Shown: positions 34,835 through 44,799 of the stretch, piece by piece
Layout: each line of letters opens with the position of its first letter
Position numbering within the stretch: position 1 is the stretch's first letter
Assembly (NCBI RefSeq): GCF_002201575.2
Contig: NC_058413.1
Location: 23,479,389 to 23,543,388, forward strand
Direction of reading: 5' to 3'
DNA from: Neomonachus schauinslandi
Taxonomy: Eukaryota > Chordata > Mammalia > Carnivora > Phocidae
Length of the DNA: 64,000 bases
The notes under the pieces: model-generated
Told to the model about the DNA's origin: nothing
Database searches by the model: none
Seen by the model: only the letters and a program-made list of their open reading frames with translations
Translations under genes and position numbers: made by a program

Positions 34835-35690
34835 AAAATCATTCACCACAATCAAGTGGGATTTATTCCCAGGACACTAGGGCAGCTCAATATTCACAAA
34901 TTAATCAATGTGATACATCATATCAACAAGAGAAAGGATGAAAACAATATGATTATCTCAGTAGATGTAGAAAAAACATTCATTCGTGATAAAAACTCTC
35001 AACAGAGTAGGTTAAGAAGGAACATACCTCAACATAAAAAAGGCCATATATGAAAAACCCACAGCTAACATCATACTCACTGGTGAAAAACTGTTAGCTT
35101 TTCCTCTAAAATCAAAAATAAGACAAGGATGTCCACCTTCTCCACTTTTATTCCACAGTACTGGAAGTCCTAATACCATAGCAAATAGACAAGAAAAAGG
35201 AATAAAAGACATATAAATTGGTAAGGAAGAAATTAAACTTTTACTACTTGCAGGTGACATGATATTATAAACAGAAAATCCTGAAAACTCCACCAAAAAA
35301 ACAACTAGAACTGATAAATGAATTTAATAAAGTTGCAGGATACAAAATTAATGTACAGAAATCTGTTGTATTTCTATGCACTAATAATGAAGTAGCTAGC
35401 AGAAAAAGAAATTAAGAAAATAATCCCATTTACAACTGCACCAAAAAGAATAAAATATCTAGGAGTACACTTAACCTAGGAGGTAAAAGACCTGTATTTC
35501 CAAAAACTATAAAACATTAATGAAAGAAATTGAAGATAACACAAACAAATGTAAAGATATTCCATGCTCATGGACTGGAAGAACCAATATTGTTAAAATG
35601 TCCACACTACGCAAAGCAATCTACAGATTCAATGCAATCCCTATGAAAATACCAATGATATTTTTCACACTGTACATAAATTATATCTTG
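34835..35690 (+). mobile_element. Old L1 continued: decayed RT region
   Basis: Resumes with 'caagtgggatttattcccag' and runs through the same ORF2 RT block as the younger L1, but heavily mutated: the FADD equivalent reads 'cttgcaggtgacatgatatt' at about 35246, with stops and indels throughout. It stops near the thumb ('gaaaataccaatgatatttt') at about 35665 and is joined to an A-rich stretch to 35745, so its 3' quarter is missing. Confidence 0.85.
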
Positions 35691-35745
35691 ATTTAAAAAA
35701 ATAAAAAATAAATTTTTAAATAAAAAATAAAAATAAAAATAAAAG

Positions 35746-36899
35746 GGATTCCTGGCTCTGGAAATATATTAAACAAACACTGGACTGCTACAGGTTAATA
35801 ATCTTAATCCTCTTAAAATAAAACTAGAAGTGCAATTACAAAGATTATAACTCAGTATATTCTAGAGTCTTCAACATTCTAATGGTTTGATCCTTTCTAA
35901 TTCTATGCTCTATTTTTTTCAAGTCCTTTAGTGGTCCAAAGAAAATAGAGATCACTGCAGGTTCATACTGAGAGAGGAAAATTCATGAAGCAGGTGGGGA
36001 TTGAGAATGGATTCTGAAGAATGAGTGGAACCTGGATTCAAACCAAAAATTTGGCACTTTCCAGGAGAGGGAAACAAGAATGAGTCCACGGAAACAGGAA
36101 TGGTTATGGCATCATGGAAGTTAGTATGATGCCAAGTCTAACTAGAATAAAGAACAGAAATCTCTAAGGGTGGGAATTCAGTAAGATTATGATGATAAGG
36201 AGTTAGAGAAATAGAAAGGTAGACAAGTGGCTTCAGATCTTTAAAGTGACTTACAAAGAATAAAGTTGGAATTAATTAGTCATTTTAGGTTTAAAAACAG
36301 AAAATGACATTATAAAAGTGGTACATAAGCATATTGGCTTGGCGACTATTTGAAGTTCTAAGAAGGGCTCCATTCTTATCCTTTCCTGTTTTTTCTTTTT
36401 CTTGGACTGGGGAAAGGCAACTTCAAGATGACTGCAACTCAGGAAGAAGAGCCAGAGCAGAAACTAGCCACATCCAGTAAGGGTGCAACCACAAGAACAC
36501 GCCTCACACAAATGAACCTTTAGATTTTGTTCCTTGGCAAAGAACCAAAGTCATCTATGATGGTTTCTCATGACCTTAGGCAGACCCTCCACAGGGGGTA
36601 AACTACTTTACTAACTCTTTTGCCAGCCACAGCAATCCCTACTCTGAGGCCTGAAAAAGCATTTCCTTGAAACTTAATCCGGAATTATTCCCTACAGTGG
36701 AGCACTCCCCACTATTCCTAACTGAAGACTTGCACAACACTGTCCCCATACACCCATGGCCATTCATATCCCAAGACCATATGGCTAGGTACATGGCTAC
36801 TGGCTATCTCCAATGGTTCACAACTGCCTGCAAAAGGAAGTCAAGCCCCTCGGTTCCATTTCCACAACCTTGTCAATGTTGACCATCACTCTCTGGCCC
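35746..36899. other. Single-copy or unclassified DNA
   Basis: No gene or confidently named repeat. The stretch from about 35940 to 36300 has old-repeat character. The 71-codon frame at 36667-36882 has no recognisable motif. Confidence 0.4.
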
Positions 36900-37530
36900 A
36901 GTCTGACCTCAAAATCAGAGCTCCATCTTGGACTCTCTTCACCAGCCAAGCTAATTAGCCCAATATAGTCTCTAGTAGCAATATCTGCTACCTACTTCTT
37001 ATGTCTCACCTCGCTCTGAATTTAGTCCTCATGTCCTGGCCTCTTCTCTCTTACTCATTCTTCACAGCCCAGTTTCCTCTGACTTCCTAAACCCACAGCA
37101 ACCTTCACTCACTTTGAACTCTTAAATATAATTATTGTTTCTACCAATTTCTTGAACATTCAATTTTATTTTTTTTTAAGATTTTATTTATTTATTTGAG
37201 AGAGAGAGAGCACAAGCAGGGGGAGAGGAGCAGCAGGCAGAAGGAGAAGGAAAAGCAGGCTTCCTGCCGAGTGGGGAGCCCAATGCAGTGCTCAATCCCA
37301 GGACCCTGGGATCATGACCTGAGCCAAAGGCAGACACTTAACCAACTGAACCACCCAGGAACCCTTTGAACATTCCATTTTAAACTCATATCATTCCTTG
37401 ACTGTTCTTGTGAAGATGTCCTTTCTCATCAGTTATATTCCATGAGGCAAAGACCTCACTGAAAGCTAATGGATCCTTCCCAGGCCCAAGCACCTATACG
37501 TACTCAATAAAGACTCCCTGAGGTAAATTT
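36900..37530 (+). repeat. L2-like fragment interrupted by a Can-SINE
   Basis: C/T-rich text followed, beyond the SINE, by 'atattccatgaggcaaagac' and 'acctatacgtactcaataaa' resembles a diverged LINE-2 3' part and end. Boundaries are approximate. Confidence 0.5.
37169..37365 (-). mobile_element. Can-SINE
   Basis: Minus-strand copy with 'aagattttatttatttattt', GA run, 'gagtggggagcccaatgcag' and 'accaactgaaccacccagga'. Duplication 'ttgaacattcaatttta' (37152) versus 'ttgaacattccatttta' (37366). Confidence 0.93.
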
Positions 37531-38171
37531 ATGATTATGAATTATCATCTAGATCTTTGATGGAATGGTGTTGGGGAAGCAGATTTGAAATGGATAATTC
37601 TTAATTTCTCTCATTGTGTCATGTTGCAAATGTGTAACTACAGTGACCCTTGGCATTACATATGGCTTTTCAGAAAATCAGAATGTAATTTTTGCTCTAG
37701 GGTTTGATTTGCCTTAGAATGAATGCAGATGACTTTAGAATATAGTCATTAATAATACAGTCATAATAATATAGTCAGTGCAATAACACTGCACCTCGTG
37801 ATAATTTTCTTTTTGCACTCTGCTCATTACCGCTTAGCAAAGCTAGCTGGGAGGACACAAAGACCAGCACCAATCTGATAGGTCATTTCCCACAATCACT
37901 TTCTTCATCTATTGCCAAACCAACACAGATATGCTAAACTGAGTTTGCTCTCCTAGTGAAACAAACCTGGTAATAGCAAGGTTTCTCTGAAAACACCGAT
38001 GGTTCCTCAAACCCTGCGGAATCTAGCACACCCATACTCAGTGTACCTGGGAAAGTCAAAATGAAGACAGGCACCAATTTTTAAGAAAACGGAAATGCAG
38101 TAACCTACCTAAACCCCCAAACAAAAAAAGTCCAGGAACTGCCTAATAAATCACAGAATTGCTTGCTTCAC
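37531..38171. other. Single-copy DNA, no gene seen
   Basis: No gene or named repeat; a small repetition 'aatatagtca' occurs near 37738-37777. Confidence 0.45.
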
Positions 38172-38188
38172 AAAAGAATATGCTGCAG

Positions 38189-38455
38189 GAAAAAGATTTA
38201 AATACAGAGAACTAGTGGCTACCTCAGGGGATGGGGTGTGGGGATGAGCGAAAAGGGTGAAGAGGTACAAACTTCCAGTTACAAACAAATAAGTCATGGG
38301 GAGGTAAAATACAGCATAAGGGGATATAGTCAATAATACTGTAATAACTTTGTGTGGTGACAGATGGTAACTAGGCTTACCGTGGTGACCATTTCGGAAC
38401 GCATATGAATGTCAAATCACTATGTTGTACACCTAAAACTAGTCCTAAAAAAAAA
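38189..38455 (+). mobile_element. 5'-truncated L1 3' UTR
   Basis: L1M-type 3' UTR: 'gtggctacctcaggggatgg', 'gggatatagtcaataatact', 'catatgaatgtcaaatcact', 'atgttgtacacctaaaacta' and an A-rich tail. Duplication 'aaaagaatatgctgcag' (38172) versus 'aaaagaatatgatgcag' (38456), 16 of 17 bases. Confidence 0.9.
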
Positions 38456-38472
38456 AAAGAATATGATGCAGA

Positions 38473-40999
38473 GTCCTTTAAACTCTGCATCTTATATGAT
38501 GCATCTAATTCTTGGCATTCATGGATTTAACAAGCATTACTTCAATCACTATACTCACAAACAAATAATATGCAGTAATCTGTGGTGTTGTAAAGGCACA
38601 CGGCTGAGTTATACATGCTGATGTGATGTGATGCTTGCACACAACATGATTTCATTCAACAGCAGAAACGATTCTGTCAGGTACCCCCACTTAACAGGTA
38701 AGAATAACATGCGAAGTGTATGCTTTAGTGACATTCACAAATTTGGGCATTACTGAGGGAACCTGTTCTGTTTTAATGCCAATCTAATTCCCAGGAGTAA
38801 AGCAGCTTAGATAAAAGCTTTCTTTAATGAACTTTTTCTCTTGTTGGGCTTCAGATCTGTAATAACTTGTCAAGCTTCCCTCTCCTCAACCCAAGCTGAG
38901 ACTGATACCAACACAGTAGGGGCTTCATTTTATTTTCCTTCATTAACAAAGTTCATTCATCTTGGTAAAGCTGCTATCTGATTCCCTAAAATTCACAAGC
39001 CAAATCTGCATGTTGTGGTGGGGAGAGAGAGTCAAAGAAGTTAACAGAAGAATGGAAAAGGAGACAAGTCCCATATTTCCAGATCAGTCCTGTTCTGACC
39101 CCTGACAAAGGTCAATGCTTCCTATCCCAAAGCCAAAGACACTTCCTAGTGGCCCTGAGATCTGGCTAAGAAACACAACAGGGTGAATAGAGTCCTTCCA
39201 CTGGCCAAAGCCCAGTGAATAGTCTACACTGGACCATAACCAAAACTAAAGGAAAAAAAAAAAGGGGGGGGGGAGAAACAAAGGGAGGAGGAAGAAAGGA
39301 AAGAAAGAAACGAAAGTATTAAAACTAATGTCAAAGAATTCACCTTTCTGTCTCCCCAAAAGTCTTTCCACAAATACAAAATTCCAATTTTTTATGTCTT
39401 CCTGTTCTTGTCTTTGTCAAGTGCACTGGGAGTATCTGAGTGGTATACCGTCTTCCTAACCCCATCCACCACTTCAGAATCTACAATTTGAGAAATAATA
39501 AAAGAGTAAAGATGGAGGTTGAAATACCACTTTTGGTAGTGGTGTAGATAGATCACAGAACGCACCTTGGTGTGGGAGCCAGATGGGCCTAGTAACTCTC
39601 TGCTGAGATCCACATCCAGACTTGAGACAGCACCCAGAGAAGAGTGAGCATCTACAGAGCCAACAGACCTGCCCTGGTCATTGCTTCTCCCTGGGAAAGA
39701 GAACAGGGAAGGAGAACACACTCAGGATTTCGACAGATTCTCTCTAGTCCAGAAACAATGCCACTCCACAGCTATCATCCTATGGAAGGGGCATATATAA
39801 ATTGACCCCATGACTTCACAGGTGTCCCCTTGAGGGCAAGAAAGCTGCACTCACTTACACACCTGGTATCTTCTGGGAAAAAAAAAGCAAAAGAGAGGAG
39901 ATGTGAAAATCAGAAAAAAAAGAAGACCTCAGAATCTACTTTTACGTAAAGACTATTAAATTTTCTAGATTGGACTAAATAAATTGCCTTTATCCCAGCC
40001 AAAATGTGGGGCTCATATGGGATATTATTAGTCAATAAAGTGAGAAAAGAAATGTATTTTCTATGCACGTCTGAGTGTAAAGAGGGGAAATTTGCCACTG
40101 CCAGATATAGCTTACAAAACCAAGCAAATTATAAAACAGGGCAATAAAAAAGTAGACCAATGAAATTAAAATGAATAACAAAGTAGATATAACTAGCCTC
40201 CTGAGGTAGTTAATGCCAAAATTAACCACAAAACTTTGCTTTCAGATTCCTAGAACTGAGTCAAAGAATTCTTAGCATCTGAAAAAATTTTACAAGTATG
40301 TAATTCAGTCCTTCAATTCAAGGTTGACTCCTCCTCCATTAATTTGTGGTTTCATTTCGAAAGCTGTGATTTCTTAATCTAGAGGTTTAAAGGAAATAAA
40401 ATTAGCAGACCCAGATTTCAAAGTGTAAATCCTAGTCCTTGTCTAGAAGTCTCCGGAAGCTGAATTAACATTTAGGCCACAAGGGTGCAATTTAGGAAAT
40501 TATTGCTTCACGGGCTCAAATGGTATCCTGATGGAATAAAAGATTACACTGAATCTAAGCTTTACTAAACTGCACCTTGGAGTTCTGCAGTATTGGATAG
40601 TACCCTTCAGGTACTGGAATTTACCTGTTTGCTGTTGTTCTCTCTGTAGAACTAAAAGTAATTACCTATTAGCATGTGCTTAGAAGCCAAAGATTTTTTA
40701 ACCAATCCTGCGGGAGCAAAAGAGGTTAATTCTATTGGAACAAAAGCAAATACTGCTTCCTTAATTTGGTCCCTATTATATCATATTTAATGAAGCTAAG
40801 CATAATAGATTAATTTCTAAAAGTGAGTTAACATTTCACATAAATAGAAATGATTAATAGTAACTCAGATGGATATTGTTTTGTCTTGCAGGTGCCTCAA
40901 GTTGATATCAATTTACTTCCTGAATCTCGGACTCTAAAATAACCCTTGAACTCTGAGAATTTTTCACTAAGTACTATAAACTTTCACTATTCCATACTC
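38473..40999. other. Single-copy DNA with a purine tract
   Basis: No gene or named repeat. A purine tract at 39247-39278 contains eleven A then ten G (39253-39273), followed by further GGAA-type sequence to about 39310. The part from about 40380 to 40960 has the look of conserved AT-rich non-coding DNA ('gagcaaaagaggttaattct', 'attagcatgtgct'), on appearance only. Confidence 0.4.
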
Positions 41000-41165
41000 A
41001 GGCATTAACCACATATGACTATTTACATTTAAATTCATTTAAACTAAGGAAGATTAACATCAGTTCCTCAGCCACTACGGCCACTCCAAGTGCTCAGCAG
41101 CCACATGGGACTAATGGTGACCATATCGGACAGCCTAGATAGTGCATCAAGTTCTACTGACACTA
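41000..41165. mobile_element. hAT-type MITE fossil
   Basis: Internal phrases 'atcagttcctcagccactac', 'ccaagtgctcagcagccaca' and 'ggtgaccatatcggacagcc' match the same DNA transposon group as the copy at 19921-20112. Only part of the element is recognisable. Confidence 0.55.
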
Positions 41166-42103
41166 CTCCTAAGGTCTACAAGATACTTTTTAAAGTAAAT
41201 GTTAAAATATTTATTTAACAATATGGTAAAAGTGAATTATATCTATTTATTATCTGTTAAAGACAAAAAAATTGCTTGTTTTTATTTTAACGTAAATATC
41301 ATGTTCAGTGTTTTACACTTACACACACTCATTCCAACATTCAGCAAAAGTATGTTCTGGAATCCTTACATGTTCCTGGATCTGTGTTAGGTGTTGGAGA
41401 TACATGAGTTCAATCTAGTGGAGGAGAAATTCTAGTAACAAATCATTACAATCCAACAAAATACTATAATAAAGGTACAGAAATAAGAACCCGGAGGGGG
41501 TGAGTTTTGGGGGCAAAAGGAATGACATTTTTAGGTGCATCTCAAGGAGGATTAAAGTTTCTCAAATCTAAGAAAGTGGCAGGGGTGCGTGGGTGGCTCA
41601 GTTGGTTGAGCATCCAACTCTTGGTTTCAGCTCAGGTCATGACCTCAGGGTGGTGAGATCGAGCCACCTGTTGGGCTCCACTCTCAGTGGGGAGTCTGCT
41701 TGAGATTCTTTCTCTCCCTCCTTCTCTGTCTCTACCCCCACTCGTGCTCGCACTCTCTCTCAAATAAATAAATAAATCTTTAAAAAAATTAAAAAAAGAT
41801 AGAGGCTGGATGAAACAGTTCCTGCAAAGGCATGGAGATATTAAATAGTAAGATGTGTTTGAGAACTAAAGAAGGCTAAATCAGGGCATGGAACTAGTGA
41901 GGACGGCTAGATGGAAGGAGTTGAGACTCGAATTGTGAGTTGGGGCCAAACTGGAAGCATGCCATGCTGTGGAGACAGGGCTTACTCTGCAGGGTTTATG
42001 CAGTTAATGAAGGTTTGAGCATACAGCACATTTATGTTTTGAAAAAAATGAAACTAGTTCGTTGTAAAAGATGGACTAAAAAAAATAAAAAAGGACAACT
42101 TAA
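41166..42103. other. Ancient repeat-like DNA, split by a SINE
   Basis: 41330-41580 and 41800-41960 look like two halves of a widespread ancient mammalian repeat ('gttaggtgttggagatacat', then 'gcaaaggcatggagatatta'). The family is not assigned. No gene seen. Confidence 0.4.
41583..41799 (+). mobile_element. Can-SINE (old subfamily)
   Basis: Forward copy with the older body 'catccaactcttggtttcag' and 'gacctcagggtggtgagatc', CT stretch and 'caaataaataaataaatct' tail. No clear target duplication is left. Confidence 0.9.
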
Positions 42104-42300
42104 GGGCGCCTGGGTGGCTCAGTTGGTTAAGCGACTGCCTTCGGCTCAGGTCATGATCCTGGAGTCCCAGGATCAAGTCCCGCATCAGACTCCCTGCTCA
42201 GCAGGGGGTCTGCTTCTCCCTCTGCCCTCTTCCCTCTCGCGCTCTCTGTCTCTCATTCTCTCTCTCTCAAATAAATAAATAAAATCTTTAAAAAAAAAAA
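42104..42300 (+). mobile_element. Can-SINE (young subfamily)
   Basis: Forward copy, 'gcgactgccttcggctcagg', 'aaataaataaataaaatctt' tail. Exact duplication 'aaaaaggacaacttaa' ending at 42103 and again at 42301-42316. Confidence 0.95.
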
Positions 42301-42535
42301 AAAAAGGACAACTTAAAGTTGGAAATTTATGCCACTTAGCAATTCCTACCAGATGCCAAATAGAAATAATATTCCTATACACATATTCACGCTGATATTA
42401 AAATAAACACATATATAAACATACTTTCAGATAACTAAAAATAAATATAATTGTAGAATGCTAATGAGGCTGTGTAGATGTATGAGCATGTAACCTAGAC
42501 TCCAATTTATTTCCAGATTCTGTGGTGTCGGGAAG

Positions 42536-42538
<3 letters not shown>

Positions 42539-42572
<34 letters not shown>
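42539..42572. repeat. (AC)n microsatellite
   Basis: About seventeen perfect AC units. Confidence 0.97.
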
Positions 42573-42573
<1 letters not shown>

Positions 42574-42579
42574 ACCCAT

Positions 42580-42880
42580 CATTTATGAAATTCTTACTCT
42601 GTGTTAAAGCCTGTGTTAACTGTCATTCCTACATTATCGCATTTTAACTTGTAGCAACTATCCCAGGAGATAGGAACTATTTTCCTCTTTTTTTTTTTTT
42701 AAGATTTTATTTTTCTTAAGTAATCTCTACACCCAATCTCTACACCCAACCTGAGATCAAGAGTCACATGCTCTACCCACTGAGCCAGCCAGGTGCCCCT
42801 ATATTCCCCATTTTAAAATTATGTTCCAGATGGACTGTGTATCTTACTTTAAACCAGACAACTAGAAAGAGGCAGAACCA
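42580..42880 (-). repeat. MIR split by a Can-SINE
   Basis: Left part 'ctgtgttaaagcctgtgtta' and 'cattatcgcattttaacttg'; right part 'ttccccattttaaaattatg', 'aaccagacaactagaaagag' and 'gcagaaccaggcactgaa' follow reversed MIR order. Confidence 0.65.
42688..42798 (-). mobile_element. Can-SINE (old, short form)
   Basis: Reversed poly(A), 'aagattttatttttcttaag', 'aacctgagatcaagagtcac' and 'actgagccagccaggtgccc'. Contains a doubled 'caatctctacaccca' at about 42720-42750. Flanks 'ctattttcctc' and 'ctatattcccc' are a worn duplication. Confidence 0.85.
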
Positions 42881-43123
42881 GGCACTGAAGTAGGGCATGT
42901 ATAAATTTTTAAGCCTGTGCTTTTAACTTCTAGTTAATATTGCCTTCCAGGATATAAGAACATACTTGATTCACAGAGGTTCAGCATTCTTGAAATATGC
43001 TTAATAGAATGACCTAAAATACGAAGAAAACATTAAAAATAATGGAAAAGTTTGATAAAGCTTGGTGCTCTAACACACTGATCATACCTTGATAATTGTT
43101 TAGTTTTAAAGGTGTGCACACTT

Positions 43124-43304
43124 GGGTGCCTGGGTGGCTCAGTTGGTTAGGCGACTGCCTTCGGCTCAGGTCCTGATCCCAGAGTCCCGGGATCAAGTCC
43201 CACATTGGGCTCCCTGCTCGGCGGGGAGTCTGCTTCTCCCTCTAACCCTACCCCCTCTTGCGCTCTCTCTCTCAAATAAATAAATAAAATCTTTAAAAAA
43301 AAAA
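43124..43304 (+). mobile_element. Can-SINE
   Basis: Forward copy with head 'gggtgcctgggtggctcag' and an 'aaataaataaataaaatctt' tail. Exact 16-bp duplication 'aaaggtgtgcacactt' at 43108-43123 and 43305-43320. Confidence 0.96.
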
Positions 43305-43320
43305 AAAGGTGTGCACACTT

Positions 43321-44229
43321 GACAAGACATTTAAACTCATTTAGACAAAGATGCATCACTGGAGAAAAAAGAAAAAGGCTGAGCTCCACTGACCTGAATT
43401 CTAAGTTCTCTTGTAATGGCCCTAACTAGAGGTACAATAATGCAAGAGAAGATTATACAGATTCTTTGCACGCCTTTACTTTCATGGAGTCTCACCAAGA
43501 GGGAAAGATGACTCTAAAGTAACTGTCCTAGCCCTCCAATGACCTTACCTTCAGATACTAACTGCAAGAAAAGCCCACCTGAACCTCCAAAGAGGAACTC
43601 AGAGATAAATCAGCTTTGTAGCCAGCCCATGAGGGGGAGCACAAGGAAGAGGTAGCCCAGTTGCCACCTGAAAAATATATTAAATGGGCCTGATAAGAAG
43701 TGGAGGGTGAGGTAGTGGTGGAGGAGGTGAGAGAAGGAACATAGTTTATGAGCAGGCTTGGTAGGGATAACCAGACTGAAATAATCTGTGTCAGTTTGTT
43801 TCTCATCTTGAGCAACTATGGCAATCAACATGGGTTTTTTTTTCATCTATTGCAAAACAACTACACTGACAAATATCTTCAAAGCTCCACTCAGTTATTG
43901 GCAGTGCATTGATAATTATCTTGATTGGCAGCTTGCTTCCTTAAGGGCCCATCAATATAGAGGAAGAGGCTGTCCCTCTTGAAAGCTCCCACTGGTTGGA
44001 TTCAATTATACTGAACAGAGGCCTGGATTCCTGGAAGATATCAAGGTCATCCCTGGTGTGAATGGTTTATGACCTCTAAGGAGTCACAAGGCCCTGCCTG
44101 CATCTCTGTCTAGGCAACAGCTGTGACATCACACACAAAGTGCAGGCATTTCAATTCACTGCATTTCCACTCCACGGTGCCACAGGGCACAGAGATTGAG
44201 GAACCAGGGTCTAATCACAGGTAGTTTAC
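43321..44229. other. Single-copy DNA, no gene seen
   Basis: No gene or named repeat. Overlapping minus-strand frames at 43558-43846 lack motifs and splice support. Confidence 0.4.
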
Positions 44230-44482
44230 CGAACATAAAAATTGAACAGATTCTGTTATAGACTTGTCTATCTTGGTCACACAGCATTCCTTAAGTTGCA
44301 ATAATCCTAGACCTCCATGAAGCTCAGGTAATTCCTCAATGTTAATCAACTTTACCACAAGTCTTGGGTAGAAAGGCGGAATACAGAACAGCACTGCTGT
44401 AGCTGAACCCAATGCAGCCAGAGAAGCCAAGTATCTTCGCCAGAGAAACACAATAAGAAACAGCAGGAAAATCAGCTCTGTT
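44230..44482 (-). other. Weak candidate internal exon (unknown protein)
   Basis: On the minus strand a 28-T tract (44518-44491) is followed by 'ggttttag' and then an open frame of 84 codons up to a possible donor TCG|GTAAAC at 44230/44229. The frame reads through a hydrophobic, membrane-like start (TELIFLLFLIVFLWRRYLAS) and continues LFCIPPFYPRLVVKLINI and KIDKSITESVQF, with a stop 15 bases past the donor. I do not recognise the protein. The combination of polypyrimidine tract, AG, open frame and GT is suggestive, but a frame of this length arises by chance in 64 kb. The T tract could simply be a poly(A) on the other strand. Confidence 0.15.
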
Positions 44483-44490
44483 CTAAAACC

Positions 44491-44518
44491 AAAAAAAAAA
44501 AAAAAAAAAAAAAAAAAA
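44491..44518. repeat. A28 homopolymer
   Basis: Twenty-eight consecutive A on the plus strand. I found no target duplication linking it to an upstream retroposed copy. Confidence 0.95.
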
Positions 44519-44594
44519 CTTCACTATTGCTATTATCTGTCATAGGCTTGCATATGTGTTTATATACACACATATATGCATTTTTCAAAGTAAG

Positions 44595-44787
44595 GAGCGC
44601 CTGGGTGACTCAGTTAAGTGTCTGACTCTTGATTTCAGCTCAGGTCATAATCTCAGGGTCCTGGGTTCAAGCCCCCATCAGGCTCCCTGCTCAGTGGGGA
44701 GTCTGCTTGTCTCCCTCTCTCTCTGCCTCTCCCCCTGCTCAGGAGCTCTCTCTCTCTCTCTAAAATAGATAAATAAATCTTTAAAAA
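44595..44787 (+). mobile_element. Can-SINE (older subfamily)
   Basis: Forward copy with a small deletion in the head ('ctcagttaagtgtctgactc'), 'ttgatttcagctcaggtcat', and tail 'aaataaatctttaaaaaaa'. Short duplication 'aaagtaag' at 44587-44594 and 44788-44795. Confidence 0.9.
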
Positions 44788-44799
44788 AAAGTAAGCATT

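Noticed and set aside
44491..44518. A28 run as the tail of a forward processed pseudogene
   Set aside because: I searched the upstream sequence for a copy of the bases after the tract ('cttcactattgc') and found none; the upstream sequence resembles no known mRNA 3' end.
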